Part shown: positions 52,822-63,708 of the stretch, piece after piece
Position numbering within the stretch: the first letter of the stretch is position 1
Layout of the letters: each line of letters opens with the position of its first letter
Assembly: GCA_039707655.1 (NCBI GenBank)
Contig: CM077675.1
Location: forward strand, 420,627,162 to 420,691,161
Reading direction: 5' to 3'
Length of the DNA: 64,000 bases
DNA from: Elymus sibiricus
Taxonomy: Eukaryota; Streptophyta; Magnoliopsida; Poales; Poaceae
The notes under the pieces: generated by a model
Told to the model about the DNA's origin: nothing
Databases searched by the model: none
The model's input: only the letters and a program-made list of their open reading frames with translations
Translations under genes and position numbers: made by a program

Positions 52822-55328
52822 ATGGTTAACGACGGGGATAGGGTTATTGAACTTCTCGAGGCCTCGGGTGTTGACACGGTCTCTCGTGGGGATTTGAATG
52901 AGGCTTTATCCTCATTTAAATCCTCCATGACTACCGAGGTCAAATCCATGTTTAAAGAATTCCTTGAGACTCTTAAACTTTCCACCGATGCGCTGCAAGT
53001 GGCTAATCCCACAAACTCGACATCGGATGTCAACTCCGACAAGGAGGGGGCTACTGCTGATAAGGACACTCGTTCTCAAGGAATTAATGGGTCGGGGACC
53101 TTTGCCTCAGTTCCCCCTCCCTTGGTCTATGGAGGACCGGTGCACCCACCCCATATAGTTAATCTCGGTCCTCCTCCTAAACTTGTTAAGAATGATTTTG
53201 CTAATTGGGTTTTTCGTATCAAGTCTCATTTGGATCACAGCTCAATTCAACTCATGCGAGTCATTGAAGAAGGATACTATCCTCGGGATCCACGCAACCT
53301 CACCCCAAGAGAAGAGGCTGATAAACAACTAAATTCCTCTGCCTTGTTCATTCTCCAAGCTGTTGTTCCTACCGAAGATCTTGCTCACTTGCGTCCCTTC
53401 ACTGTTGCTAAAGAATGTTGGGAACACATTGTCTTCATGTACAAGGGTAGCTCAAGCATTCAACGGTCGAACTATGAGGTAGTGCTTGATCAGTCAGATG
53501 AGTTTGTAATGATAGAAGATGAGGAACCTCGTGAGCTTTACAGGAGGGTGACTACTCTTGTCGTTGCCCTCCGAGATCATGGTAGCAAGGATGTGGATGA
53601 CACATGGGTCAAGCGTAAGTTTTTGAAAGCCATCATGCCCTTCAACAAGGCCATGTCCGCAGTCATCCGCCAAAGACCGGATTTTCACACCTTGTCCTCT
53701 GGCGATGTGTTGGATGAATTTATTGCAATGAACATCTTGAACACAACCGCAGACAATGCTCTTGCTCGTGTGCAATGGTCAAAGAAATCTACTCGCAACC
53801 TTGCTTTGAAGGCCAAGGTCGGTCAAGAGGAAGAAGAAGAAGAAGAGGAGGAGGGTTGCCCCGAGGACACCAAATATGCTTACCATGGGCATATGGCTCT
53901 AGCGTCTAGGCAATTTTGGGGCAAGAAGAGAAACACAAGGCCCAACTTCTCCAAGAACAACTCAAGCGGGTCAAAGGGCAAGCAACGTGTGAGGACCTGC
54001 TACAACTGTGGTAATGTGAGTCACTTTGTGGTGGATTGTCCATATGAGAAGAGGGAAGACAATGGTGGCAAGCTCATCCGCAAAGATAAGGCCAAGTCTT
54101 TTCCCAACAAGACCAACTTCACCAAGAAGGCTCCTCACAAAGTGTTGGTGGCTCAAGAAGATTATGTTTCTGATGATGATGGAGATGACGAAGACACAAG
54201 TGGTGAACGAATGGCAATGGCATCTGTGGCGATTGCATCTTCTACCCCAACAAAGGTGTCACTCGTCGATGCCCCCAACGAGAACCACATTGCTCGGTGC
54301 CTCATGGCAAAAGGTATGACCAAGGTAACCTCCAATGCCAAAACCTCAAACATTAATACATCTATTTCTTCCACTCCGTCTTTGTTAGATTATGTGGATG
54401 AACATGAGGAGGCAAAAGAGGGTGAGAATGAGTTTGACAAGTTCTTATGTAAACTCAAGGGAGAATCCAAGAAGCACTTCGTTGCTCTCTTGGAACAACT
54501 TGGTGAGGCCAATGACACTATTGAACCTCAAGAAGAATACCTTGAGGAGTTGAGAGGGCATAGTCGTGATTATGCCGACGAGATAGCAGATCTTTCTATT
54601 GCTCTTGAGGAAGAGCGAGGTCTTCGTTTGACTCTTGAGGAGTCACAAAATGATGACCTTGTTAAATTACGTAAAGATTATGATCATGCTATCGTTCTTA
54701 ACCGTGTGCTCAAATCTGAAAAAGTTGCACTTGGGATTGGGCATGATCGTCTCAAGGATGAGTTTGACACACTTGACAATGCTCACAAGAAATTGAAGAG
54801 TGTTCATGCTTCTCTTAAGGAGTCGCATGATCAACTCCAAGTAAAACTCACTAAGGAAATTGCTACGTGTCCTCCTTTTATTTTAATTGATAATGCCTCT
54901 GCTACTAACCCATGTTCTGAGCATGCACATCTTGTGGAGGAAAATGCCAAGCTGAAAGAGCAGCTTGAGAAAGGCATTGTGACATGTATCCAAGGTGAGA
55001 AGAATCTCAATGACCTTTTGAGCAATCAAAAGGAAGTGGTTGCAAAGGAAGGAGTTGGGTTTGCACCCAAGTCCAAAAAGAAGAAGGTAAAGACCACGCA
55101 GGTTCCTCCGCTCAAGGAAACATTTGTCAAAGCAGGGAACATTACTCATGAGAAGAAGAAGGACAAGGTTGTGAGTGGTAGTGCCAAGAAGGGCAAGATC
55201 ACTCCCTCCAACAGGGCCGGCGATTTTCACCCCTCCTATGTTTTGTGCCGTGCTAGTGATGGGCATGTTTATGCCAAATATGTTGGTTCTTCTTATGAGT
55301 ACATTGAGTGGTCTATTTGGGTTCCTAA
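52822..55328 (+). pseudogene. Copia gag, long coiled-coil type, truncated by a retroelement
   Basis: The ATG at 52822 opens MVNDGDRVIELLEASGVDTV. The capsid-like region (about residues 110-300) has NDFANWVFRIKSHLD, ALFILQAVVPTEDLAHLRPF and RELYRRVTTLVVALRDHG. A Glu-rich run (about 335-345) precedes a CCHC knuckle, CYNCGNVSHFVVDCP (about 393-407). A long charged coiled-coil (about 520-720) follows. The C-terminus has the VLCRASDGHVYAKYVG and WSIWVP motifs. At 55329 it is cut by a TGTCGGATTT LTR, and the frame then reads into that LTR. Protease and pol are not in the window. The long coiled-coil gag fits the Maximus/SIRE group. Confidence 0.82.
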
Positions 55329-56178
55329 TGTCGGATTTCGGGCTCCGCAAAACCCAAAGAGGTTCGAACACAGGGGCGTGTGCGAAGATCCCCACCAGCT
55401 TCGACCTCAAGCTCACAGCTCGACAGCCTAGCTCGACGAACTCACTCAATCGCGGGGAAGAAGATCAGCACACAAGGATTTACCCAGGTTCGGGCCGCTG
55501 CGAAGCGTAAAACCCTACTCCTGCTTTTTGGTGGATTGCATCACGCGGAGGTTTGTGGGTGAACTAGTACAGTGGTGATTAGCCTCGCGAGGGTGCTTGG
55601 GTGGTGTTTTCGTCCTCCGTTCTATGGAGCAGCCTAGCCTCTATTTATAGCGGCCCGGGTCCTCTTCCCTTATCGCGATGGCGGGAAGGGATCCCACAAC
55701 GGCCAAATTTGAAGGGGGGCAAGGAGTACATCTTATCCTGACGAAAGGTGGTCTTCGCCTGCAAAGCAGCCGGTGGTGATGCAGAGGTGGGCTCGGCGAT
55801 GACGTCCGTCCTGCTGGGCTCGTGGTCTTGGTCTCGTTGCGCCGGAATGGAAACCTTTGGGGGGTGCTTTGGGAACCTGCGTACGCCCTTGCCTCCTTTG
55901 CACCAAAGAGGAAACTGTATCTGCTGTGCGCGCTGGTGCCCGCCTGGCCCGGCTTGCGTCATCCTTGACCTCCCGAGGATGATCGTTGCATAGGGATCTC
56001 CGCCCCTCGGGAGGCGACCTGGGGAGGCCTCTTCCCTCTGAGGGTCTTGGCGCTGTCCCCCTCGCGAGCGCCTTGTCTTGAGTGAGGCCACGCTGGGTCG
56101 TTCTTGGCTATCGAAGTGGGCCATGCCCTGGGCCGCAGGCTGGCAGGTCTGGGTACCCCCGTTCCCAGAACGCCGACA
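55329..56178 (-). repeat. 3' LTR of copy 2
   Basis: This 850-bp LTR has TGTCGG...CCGACA ends. A TATAAATAG-type box on minus lies at 55642-55649. The adjacent polypurine tract has decayed compared with copy 1 (reverse complement GGGCCCGCGGCTGC). Confidence 0.88.
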
Positions 56179-56489
56179 GCAGCCGCGGGCCCGAGCAGGC
56201 TTCGGGGCGAAGCCGAAGAAGATGGCCTGAAGCGTCGCGGGCCCCAATCGTCTGCGAGCCCAGCCTGTCATACGGCAAAAAACGAGGCGCAAACGCCTCC
56301 ACTTCCCCATGGCACCTCGACAACTGCCCCGGCTGACCAGCAACTGGCGCACGTCGCAGGGCCATCATTGCCCGGGACGAGGAGGGGTGCCGGTTAGCCT
56401 CCACCTGGCTATAAATGGGCGGAGGGGACAGAGCCCCCAACCCATTCCTACTTCTCGCTCCCCCGCCTTCGTCCTCCGTCTCCTCGATC

Positions 56490-56967
56490 ATGACGCCGGT
56501 GAGGAGGTTTTCTACCGCCGAGAAGGGGAAAGCCTGCCAGGAGGGGCCGGACCAACAACCTCCCAAGAGGAGCCGGGGTCGTCCTCGCAAGTATACCGAG
56601 GCGTCGGCGGCGGCGCCCCGCGGGAGCAGTCGTGCTTCCGCGAGGGCTGGTGCCTCCACTGGCGCAGGCAGAGGCAGCGGCCGCGGCGGCCGCGGTCGAG
56701 GAGGGAGACCCGTAGTAGGTGCCCGGCCATCACGCCCGCGGGGTCACACGGCTGATACAAGCCAGGAGTTCCTGGTGCTGGTGGAGAGGCCGGCGATCAC
56801 CTGGCTGCAGCTCCCGCGCTTCTTCACGGAGACGCTGTGGGTCGACGAACCCGCAAGTCTGTGGCTGCAAGCCGACGGTTGTTGTGGCGGCGCGCTGTGG
56901 GTGGAGGTCGAGGTTACCCCCGCAGGCTACGCCTTCCTAAGCCACGGGTGGAAGACCTTCGCCCGCT
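56490..56967 (+). CDS. antisense AT-hook/B3-like ORF of copy 2, 5' part
   Basis: The conserved ATG at 56490 opens MTPVRRFSTAEKGKACQEG, as in copy 1. The frame is also open upstream to 56415. An AT-hook (KRSRGRPRKY, GRP core at 56577-56585) is followed by an Arg/Gly-rich stretch (RGSGRGGRGRGGRP). The B3-like domain then begins: AITWLQLPRFFTETLWVDEP, LWLQADGCCGGALWVEVEVT and AGYAFLSHGWKTFAR. The frame is open until the nested LTR at 56968, and its continuation is at 63709-64000. Unlike copy 1 there is no stop before the insertion. It runs antisense to its retroelement, and a TATAAATGG lies at about 56409. A DNA-binding role is suggested by the domains only. Confidence 0.62.
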
Positions 56968-57882
56968 GTCGGGGGGATTACCCCCGGGTAGGCTCAAGGA
57001 GAGGACTCAACATTTTAAAACATAGGGGGAGTCACTCCCGGTATGCCAAGCCCCACGAATCAACAAGACAATCGAAGAAGCGAAAACAGAAGACAAAGTT
57101 GCGACCCGGCCGGCTGGCTGCTCCTGGCCGGTTGCAGGCTGCAGGCTACTCCTGGCTGGCTGCGGGCTGCTGGCTGCACCTGGCTGGCTGGAGGCTGCCG
57201 GCTGGAGGTTGCTGGCTGCGCCTGGCAGGCTGCTGGCTACCGGCTGGAGGCTGCTGGCTGCACCTGGCTGGCTGGAGGCTGGAGGCTGCTAGCTGCACCT
57301 GGCTGGCTGGAGGCTGCCGGCTGGAGGCTGGAGGCTGCTGGTTGCCGGCTACCGGCCGGAGGCTGCCGACTGCGGTCCGACACTGTTGGCGAACAGTGCC
57401 CCACTGTGGACCCGTCATGCGTCACTTCACTACGCTCCAATAGTGATGCATTGTAGCCTGCATCATGGGTCACTTCACAGGTCACCTCCAACAGTGTAGT
57501 TAGGCCATGTGGGCCACCCCTTGTCCCCTGGGCCTCCCTATATAAGAGGCACCAGGGGAGCTCACCAGGGGGGGCTCCTCTCATTCTCTCATCCCTCTCC
57601 CATTCTCATTCTCACACACGTGAGACCACGGAAAGGAGCAGCCAGCTCCCTCTTCCTCCTCAAACACAGCTCCAGGAGCAACCCTGTACTGCGAATACAC
57701 ATCATATACAGACATGCAGGAGTAGGGGTTATTATCTCTCCGGAGAGCCCCGAACCTGGGTAAACCACCGTGTGCTGTTGCCCTATCCCGTCCCGGATCT
57801 CCACGGCAGCCTTGCTCTCACCTCTTAAGCCATCCCATGGCATCTGCCGTCCCGGGGCACCCCCCATGAGAAAACGACGACA
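56968..57882 (+). repeat. 5' LTR of the GC-rich element
   Basis: 915 bp with a GGCTGGCTGGAGGCTGC-type minisatellite at 57110-57370, a TATATAA box at 57539-57545 and a 3' end CGACGACA. Compared with the 3' LTR it has fewer or different minisatellite units and lacks a ~77-bp block. The peptide-repeat frames here (WLAAGCWLHLAGW type) are repeat artefacts. Confidence 0.9.
57539..57545 (+). promoter_or_regulatory. LTR TATA box
   Basis: CCCTATATAAGAGGC is in the U3/R border position and is conserved in the other LTR at 63353-63359. Confidence 0.7.
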
Positions 57883-60060
57883 GTTGGCACTCACCGTGGG
57901 GCTAGCTGCTGCTGGAACCGCGTTCCGGGTGGGACCCTCTTCGTCATCGCCCCCGCGACGTTGTCGCCGTCTCTCCGGCGGCGCTCGGGGGCTCGACATC
58001 AACACGCCCCCGGGGCGAATGCATGCGACGCCGCGTCCTTGCTGCCGGCCTCGTCACCACCGCGGCGCTGCCGCCGTCTCTCCGGCGACGCTCGGGGGCT
58101 CGACACCAACACGCCCCCGGGGCGGCCGCCCGGGACGGCACGTCCCCGCCGTCGGACTCGTCCGGCTCCGCCCTGCTCCGGCCGTTGCTCCGTCTGCACG
58201 GCCTTGGCTCCCGTCGGCTTCTGCTTCGCCGTCCCGCCGGCTCCACCTTGCCCGCTGCGGACGCGTGCTCCTCCCTCGCGCACACCTGGTCCGGTGTGAC
58301 CCGTGTGGCGTGGCCGGCTGCTCCGTCCGTGTGCCTGTTGTGCCGCGCCCGGTTCCGCGCGCCCATCCACTCCGGCCAGCTGCACGCCCGAGCTCCCGGC
58401 GACCTCCTCTGCTCCACCCACGCGCGGGCATCTCCAACTCGGGCGCCTGCAGCGCCACGCCCGTCTACACCTGCATCGCCACCGACCGCGCCGCGGGCGC
58501 CCTCAGCTGTGACGGACTCAGGGCCTTGGTCGAGACCCTGCCGAGTCGTCTCGCCTACACAAAGCACTCCCTTGCGCACCCGCCTCCTGCCATACTGCCC
58601 AGCATCCCTGCCCCGTTGCTGCTCCTCCGTGCCCGCGGGTGGGGTCCCTCACCGCTCCTACCGCGGGTCGCCTCGTCCTGCGCGTCCGCGCGCGCGTCGC
58701 TCCATGCGTGCCGGCTCCACCCCCGGCCTCAGCACCGGCTCCTCCCCGCGCTCTGGCTGAGCTCGCCGTACACCGCCCCGCCCCCCTGCGCGTTCGTGAC
58801 CCGCGCGCGGTCGTGCCCACGGCGACGGTCGGCCCCGCCTCGACCTCCTCCGCGAGGCTCGGCCGCGCCGGCGCCGGCGCCCTGCGTCGGCCTGGCCGTC
58901 CTCACCCCGGCACCTAGGTCCCGGCCTCTGCGCCGCTCCGCCGCAACGTGCCGGTCTGCCGGCTACGCCCACGCCCGTGTCCGACCAGCTACGACCCGGC
59001 GACCCGCCTCGCACCGCTGGCCGACTGTCTCCAATTCCGAGCGGAGCCCAGGCTGCCGCTGCTCGCTGACGGCCCCGTTCGCGGTCCCGCGCGTCGGTCG
59101 CCCCGATTTCCTCTGCGCTGCGCCCGCGCTCGCAGCACCGTTGCGCCCCTGCCGGCTCGCCACTCCAGCCGGCCGCTCCGGCCCGGCCTCCCCTTCGGCT
59201 CGGTCGGCCTCGCCTCCGTGCGCCCGCCGGCTACCGCTCCGGCCGGCCCGCGCCTCCCGCAGCTCTGTGCGCCGGCTCCGACCTCGCGCTCCCGCAGTCG
59301 CACCCCCGCGTCGATGGCTGGGTCGCCCCGACTGCGCCTCCCTGCTCCCGGGTGCCGCCGTAGGGCGCCGTGCCGCCTCCGGCTCACCACCGAGCGCTGG
59401 CCGCCTCCCCGCGCCTCGGCGCCTCAAGCCCCGCCGCGCCAGCAAGGCAACCGCGCTGGCTCGCCCCTCCGGCTCCCACGCGCCCCCGCGGCGGGCTCCG
59501 CCTCCCGACGCCTCCGCCGGCTCCCAGCAGCTCCGCCTCCTGATGCCCCGCGCCGGCTCGCCCCCGCACGGCGCTGCTGACCCCGCCTCCCCGCGCCCGG
59601 CTCCGCCTACTGACGCCCCGGCCAGCTCCCGCCGCTCCGCCTCTGGCCCTCGCCCTCGCGGGCTGGCTGCCTAGCCTGGAGGAGGAAAAGAGGAGGAGGG
59701 GTCGGCTAGAAACAAAGACACGGGGGCCGGCTGCCCGAATAAAAAAAGGGGAGTCCCACGTCCGCTCGGACAGTTGCCCGCTTGTCTGTGTGGCCGCCTG
59801 GCCGCCTGGCCTGCCCGCCTGCCTCGACACCAGCCTGGCCGCCCGTCCTCTCCAACGCCCGGCCCTGTCGCCCGGCCGCTCTGAAGCCTAGTAAGTCGGG
59901 CCCGGCCAGCTGGCACACCCATCGATCGCCGAAGGATCGACGGCCACACCCAGCGGGTGCGCCGACACGCCGGCGCGCTCCGCTGGCAAAAAGCCACGCC
60001 GGCTGTCATCGACAACAACCACCTCGCCGGCACCAAAAACTAATGAACCCCCTCGCTCGG
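57883..60060. other. GC-rich internal region without recognisable gene
   Basis: The longest plus frame (57770-59674, 634 codons) starts inside the LTR and runs through Pro/Arg/Ala-rich sequence with no domain. Equally long minus frames exist, so it is not accepted as a gene. A block CTCTCCGGCGRCGCTCGGGG with CTCGACAYCAACACGCCC is duplicated at 57972-58017 and 58078-58122. The region probably consists of captured and rearranged GC-rich fragments. Confidence 0.5.
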
Positions 60061-60084
60061 AGGCATGGAAGCCACTCCCGGCAG

Positions 60085-60745
60085 AGCTCCGTGCTCAACA
60101 GCCGGCGGACCCCGCGTCCGCCCTCGGCAGCGCCTCGTGCTCAACAGCCGGCGGATCCCGCGTCCGCCCTCGGCAGCGCCTCGCACGCAACACCCGGCGG
60201 ATCCCGCGTCCGCCCTCGGCAGCGCCTCGTGCGCAACAGCCGGCGGATCCCGCGTCCACCCTTGGCAGCGCCTCGCGCGCAACAGCCGGCGGACCCCGCG
60301 TCCGCCCTCGGCAGCGCCTCGTGCGCAACAGCCGGCGGACCCCGCGTCCGCCCTCGGCAGCGCCTCGTGCTCAACAGCCGGCAGGACCCCGCGTCCGCCC
60401 TCGGCAGCGCCTCGCGCGCAACAGCCGGCGGACCCCGCGTCCGCCCTCGGCAGCGCCTCGTGCTCAATAGCCGGCGGACCCCGCGTCCGCCCTCGGCAGC
60501 GCCTCGCGCTCAATAGCCGGCGGACCCCTCGTCCGCCCTCGGCAGCGCCTCGCACGCAACACCCGACGGATCCCGCGTCCGCCCTCGGCAGCGCCTCCCG
60601 CTCAACAGCTGGCGGACCCCGCGTCCGCCCTCAGCAGCGCCTCGCGCGCAACAGCCGGCGGACCCCGCGTCCGCCCTCGGCAGCGCCTCACGCCCACTAG
60701 CCGGCGAACCCCGCGTCCGCCCTCGATAGGGCCCCGCGCCCATCG
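60085..60745. repeat. 46-bp tandem array 1, about 14 units
   Basis: The unit is GCCGGCGGACCCCGCGTCCG, then CCCTCGGCAGCGCCTCG, then TGCTCAACA. For example CCCGCGTCCG starts at 60111 and 60157. Units differ by a few changes, mostly in the last third. As 46 is not a multiple of 3, every frame cycles and stays open, giving 46-residue pseudo-repeats on both strands that are not proteins. Confidence 0.88.
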
Positions 60746-61290
60746 GTCGGCAGACCTCGTGTCCGCACCCGGCGTCCTCAGCGCCACTGTCTGCTTCAGC
60801 AATAGCAAAGACCCTCCGCCCGACTCTTCGAGTCGCCCGGAGGCTCGGAGGCTACACCTAGCAGGTGCGCTGGCGTGCCCCCGCTGGAAACAGCCAGCCG
60901 GGGACTCCGCGTCCACACCTGGCAGGGCTCCGCGCCCATCAGTCGGCGGACTCCGCGCCCGCGCCCGACGTCCTCGACGCCACCGTCTGCTTCAACACTG
61001 ACTCCGCATCCGCATCCGGCAGTGGCTCGCGACCATCAGCCGACGGACTCCGCGTCCTCGAGCAGCAGTGCCTCGCGCCCATGAGCCGGCGGACTCCAAG
61101 TCCGCGCCCGGCAGCGCCTTGCGCGCATCAGCCGGACCACGTCGGCTGCAAGCCGCGCTGGCCGACATCGACAAAAACCGCCTCGCCCGCATAAAAAAGC
61201 AATGTGAGATCTCCACCCGCATATCCTTGCAGCATACACGCAAACGGATACCCCGAGCGATCCTCGGGGGCAATCTCCGCATTTATTTCA
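60746..61290. repeat. diverged 46-bp units and a longer ~130-bp module
   Basis: Related units decay from 60900 to 61130. A module containing GTCTGCTTCAGCAATAGCAA, ACCCTCCGCCCGACTCTTCG and GGTGCGCTGGCGTGCCCCC occurs at about 60775-60895, and again near 62310-62435 and 62500-62605. No gene is present. Confidence 0.65.
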
Positions 61291-61800
61291 GCCACTTTAC
61301 TGTTCACCCCGGCGCCAGCTAGTCTCGGTCCGGGGCTGGCCGTATGGCCCAATACGTTCATACCCATAGATGGCTTAGTAGCGTGCACGGTACCGAAAGC
61401 CCACTCTTTGTCTCAGCTACAATCCGCACTGCGGCTGTCCGGCTAGCGAGAGCAAAAGCTGGAGGTCACTTCACGCGAAAAACGTCCGGGGAGAGAATGG
61501 CCCGGGCAACACGTTCGTTTCATTTGTGAGTATCTGCTCGGTCGAGTCTGCTCCCAGAGTCCGAGTACTGTGCGCTCCACTCCGTGGTCCACTCTTTGCC
61601 TCAGCCACAGACCGGCTCCCGGCTGTCCGGCTGGCAAGAGTAAAAGCCAAAGAGCGGAGAGCACATGAAAAAGATTGAAGGGGGTTCGGACGAAACCGAG
61701 TCGGCACCCTCTGCATAAACTTGCATCGCCAGAACCAAACATTTGATACATCTGCATCAACTAAAACTGTCTTTCGCACGATCATTTCCATGATGAGCCC
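61291..61800. other. non-repetitive interval between arrays
   Basis: GC content falls here. A ~65-bp block (CCACTCTTTGYCTCAGC, then CGGCTGTCCGGCTRGC and AGAG.AAAAGC) occurs twice, near 61400-61460 and 61590-61650. No ORF has family resemblance. Confidence 0.5.
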
Positions 61801-62290
61801 CCTCGCTCGGAGGTTTGGCAGTCGGCGGACCCCGCGTCCGCCCTCGGCAGCGCCTCGCGCTCAACAGCCGGCGGACCTCGCATCCGCCCTCGGCTGGGCT
61901 CCGCGCCCATCAGACGGCGAACTTGACGTCCGCCCTCGGCTGGGCTCCGCGCCCATCGGCCGGCGGACTCCGCGTCCGCCCCCGGCAGGGCTCGGCGCCC
62001 ACCAGCCGGTGGACCCTGCGTCCGCCCCCGGCAGGGCTCGGCGTCCACCAGCCGGCGGATCTCGCATCCGCCCTCGGTTGGGCTCCGCGCCCATCAGCCG
62101 GCGAACTTCGCGTCCGCCCTCGGCTGGGCTCCGCGCCCATCGGCCGGCGGACTCCGCGTCCGCCCCCGGCAGGGCTCGGCGCCCACCAGCCGGCGGACCC
62201 CGCGTCCGCCCTCGGCAGCGCCTCGCGCTCAGCAGCCGGTGGACCCTGCGCCCGCGCCCGGCAGCGCCTCGCCCTCATCAGCCGGCGGAC
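61801..62290. repeat. 46-bp tandem array 2, about 11 units
   Basis: Same basic unit as array 1, but two subtypes alternate. One has CTCGGCAGCGCCTCGCGC and the other has CTCGGCTGGGCTCCGCGCCC or CCCGGCAGGGCTCGGCGCCC. This indicates higher-order duplication. Confidence 0.8.
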
Positions 62291-62723
62291 CCCACATCTG
62301 CGCCCGACATCCTCTACACCGCCGTCCGCTCCAACAACAGCAAAGACCCTCCGCCCGACTCTTCGAGTCGCCCAGAGGCTACACCCAGCGGGTGCGCTGG
62401 CGCGCCCCCGCTGGAAACAGCCAGCCGGTGGACTACACGACCATGCCCGGCAGGACCCCGGACTCATCAGCCGGAGGACCCCACGTATGCGCCCGACATC
62501 CTCGACGCCACCGTCTGCTTCGGCAACAGCAATGACCCTCTGCCCGACTCTTCGAGTCGCCCGGAGGCTACACCCAGCGGGTGCGCTGGCGTGCCCCCGC
62601 TGGAAACAAGCTGCGCCGTCCCCGGCCCGCAATCCACCGTCATCGGCAACTTCTGCAACAACAACAACAACGGCGAAAACCCTCCGCCCGACTCTCCAAG
62701 TCACCCGGAGGCTCGGAGGCTAC
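62291..62723. repeat. ~130-bp modules before the 3' LTR
   Basis: Three copies or part-copies of a module end ACTCTTCGAGTCGCCCRGAGG then CTACACCCAGCGGGTGCG. The last one (62670-62723) forms the polypurine-side sequence GAGGCTCGGAGGCTAC, so the repeat appears to derive from sequence next to the LTR. Confidence 0.6.
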
Positions 62724-63708
62724 TGTCGGGGGGATTACCCCCGGGTTGGCTCAAGGAGACGACTCAACATTTTAAAACATAGGAGGAGTCAGTCCCGGTA
62801 CGCCAAGCCCCACGAATCAACAAGACAATCGAAGAAGCGAAAACAGAAGACAAAGTTGCGACCCGGCCGGCTGGCTGCTCCTAGCCGGTTGCAGGCTGCA
62901 GGCTACTCCTGGCTGGCTGCACCTGGCTGGCTGCCAGCTGGAGGCTGCTAGCTGCGCCTGGCTGGCTGCTGGCTGCCGACTGGAGGCTGCCGGCTGGAGG
63001 CTGCTGGCTGCACCTTGGCTGGAGGCTGCCGGCTGGAGGCTGCCGGCTGCTGGCTGCCCGCTGGAGGCTGGAGGCTGCCGGCCGGAGGTTGCCGACTGCG
63101 GCCCGACGAAGTCAGCTCCGGGCGTCCCATCGGACACGAGCAGAGGACACTGTAGCTGACAGACTGCAGAGTCAGCCACCCCGCTACAGTCCGGCACTGT
63201 TGGCGAACAGTGCCCCACTGTGCACCCATCATGCGTCACTTCACTGCGCTCCAGTAGTGATGCACTGTAGCCTGCATCATGGGTCACTTCACAGGTCACC
63301 TCCAACAGTGTAGTTAGGCCATGTGGGCCACCCCTTGTCCCCTGGGCCTCCCTATATAAGAGGCACCAGGGGAGCTCACCAGGGGGGCTCCTCTCATTCT
63401 CTCATCCCTCTCCCATTCTCTCATTCTCACACACGTGAGACCACGAAAAGGAGCAACCAGCTCCCTCTTCCTCCTCAAACACAGCTCCAGGAGCAACCAT
63501 GTACTGCCAATACACATCATATATAGACATGCAGGAGTAGGGGTATTATCTCTCCGGAGAGCCCCGAACCTGGGTAAACCACCGTGTGCTGTTGCCCTAT
63601 CCCGTCCTGGATCTCCACGGCAGCCTTGCTCTCACCTCTTAAGCCATCCCATGGCATCTGCCGTCCCGGGGCACCCCCCCCCCCCCCCCCCGTGAGAAAA
63701 CGACGACA
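62724..63708 (+). repeat. 3' LTR of the GC-rich element
   Basis: 985 bp. Compared with the 5' LTR it has a rearranged minisatellite (62870-63095) and an extra block of about 77 bp (63108-63185, GAAGTCAGCTCCGGGCGTCC onwards). Its poly-C run is also longer (63674-63691). The rest is nearly identical, including TATATAA at 63353. Confidence 0.9.

Larger units (their letters stand above)
56968..63708 (+). mobile_element. GC-rich non-autonomous LTR element (large retrotransposon derivative)
   Basis: LTRs at 56968-57882 and 62724-63708 start TGTCGGGGGGATTACCCC and end AAACGACGACA. The 5' LTR is followed by TTGGCACTCACCGTGGGGC at the primer-binding position, and the 3' LTR is preceded by CGGAGGCTCGGAGGCTAC. 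The flanks CCCGC (56963-56967) and CCGGC (63709-63713) form a 5-bp duplication with one mismatch. Removing the element restores the TFAR/AHGLEG frame of the antisense B3-like ORF. The internal 4.8 kb has no gag or pol, only GC-rich DNA and tandem arrays. Confidence 0.9.

Noticed and set aside
57043..57456. Repetitive ORFs with WLAAGCWLHLAGW-type peptides in the LTR (also 62815-63305)
   Set aside because: They read the GGCTGGAGGCTGC minisatellite of the LTR.
57770..59674. 634-codon plus-strand ORF in the GC-rich element
   Set aside because: It starts inside the LTR, has Pro/Arg/Ala composition set by GC content, no domain, and competing long frames on the other strand.
60040..62951. Several 100-380-codon ORFs with peptide repeats in the tandem arrays
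   Set aside because: A stop-free 46-bp unit cycles through all frames, so such ORFs are expected without selection.
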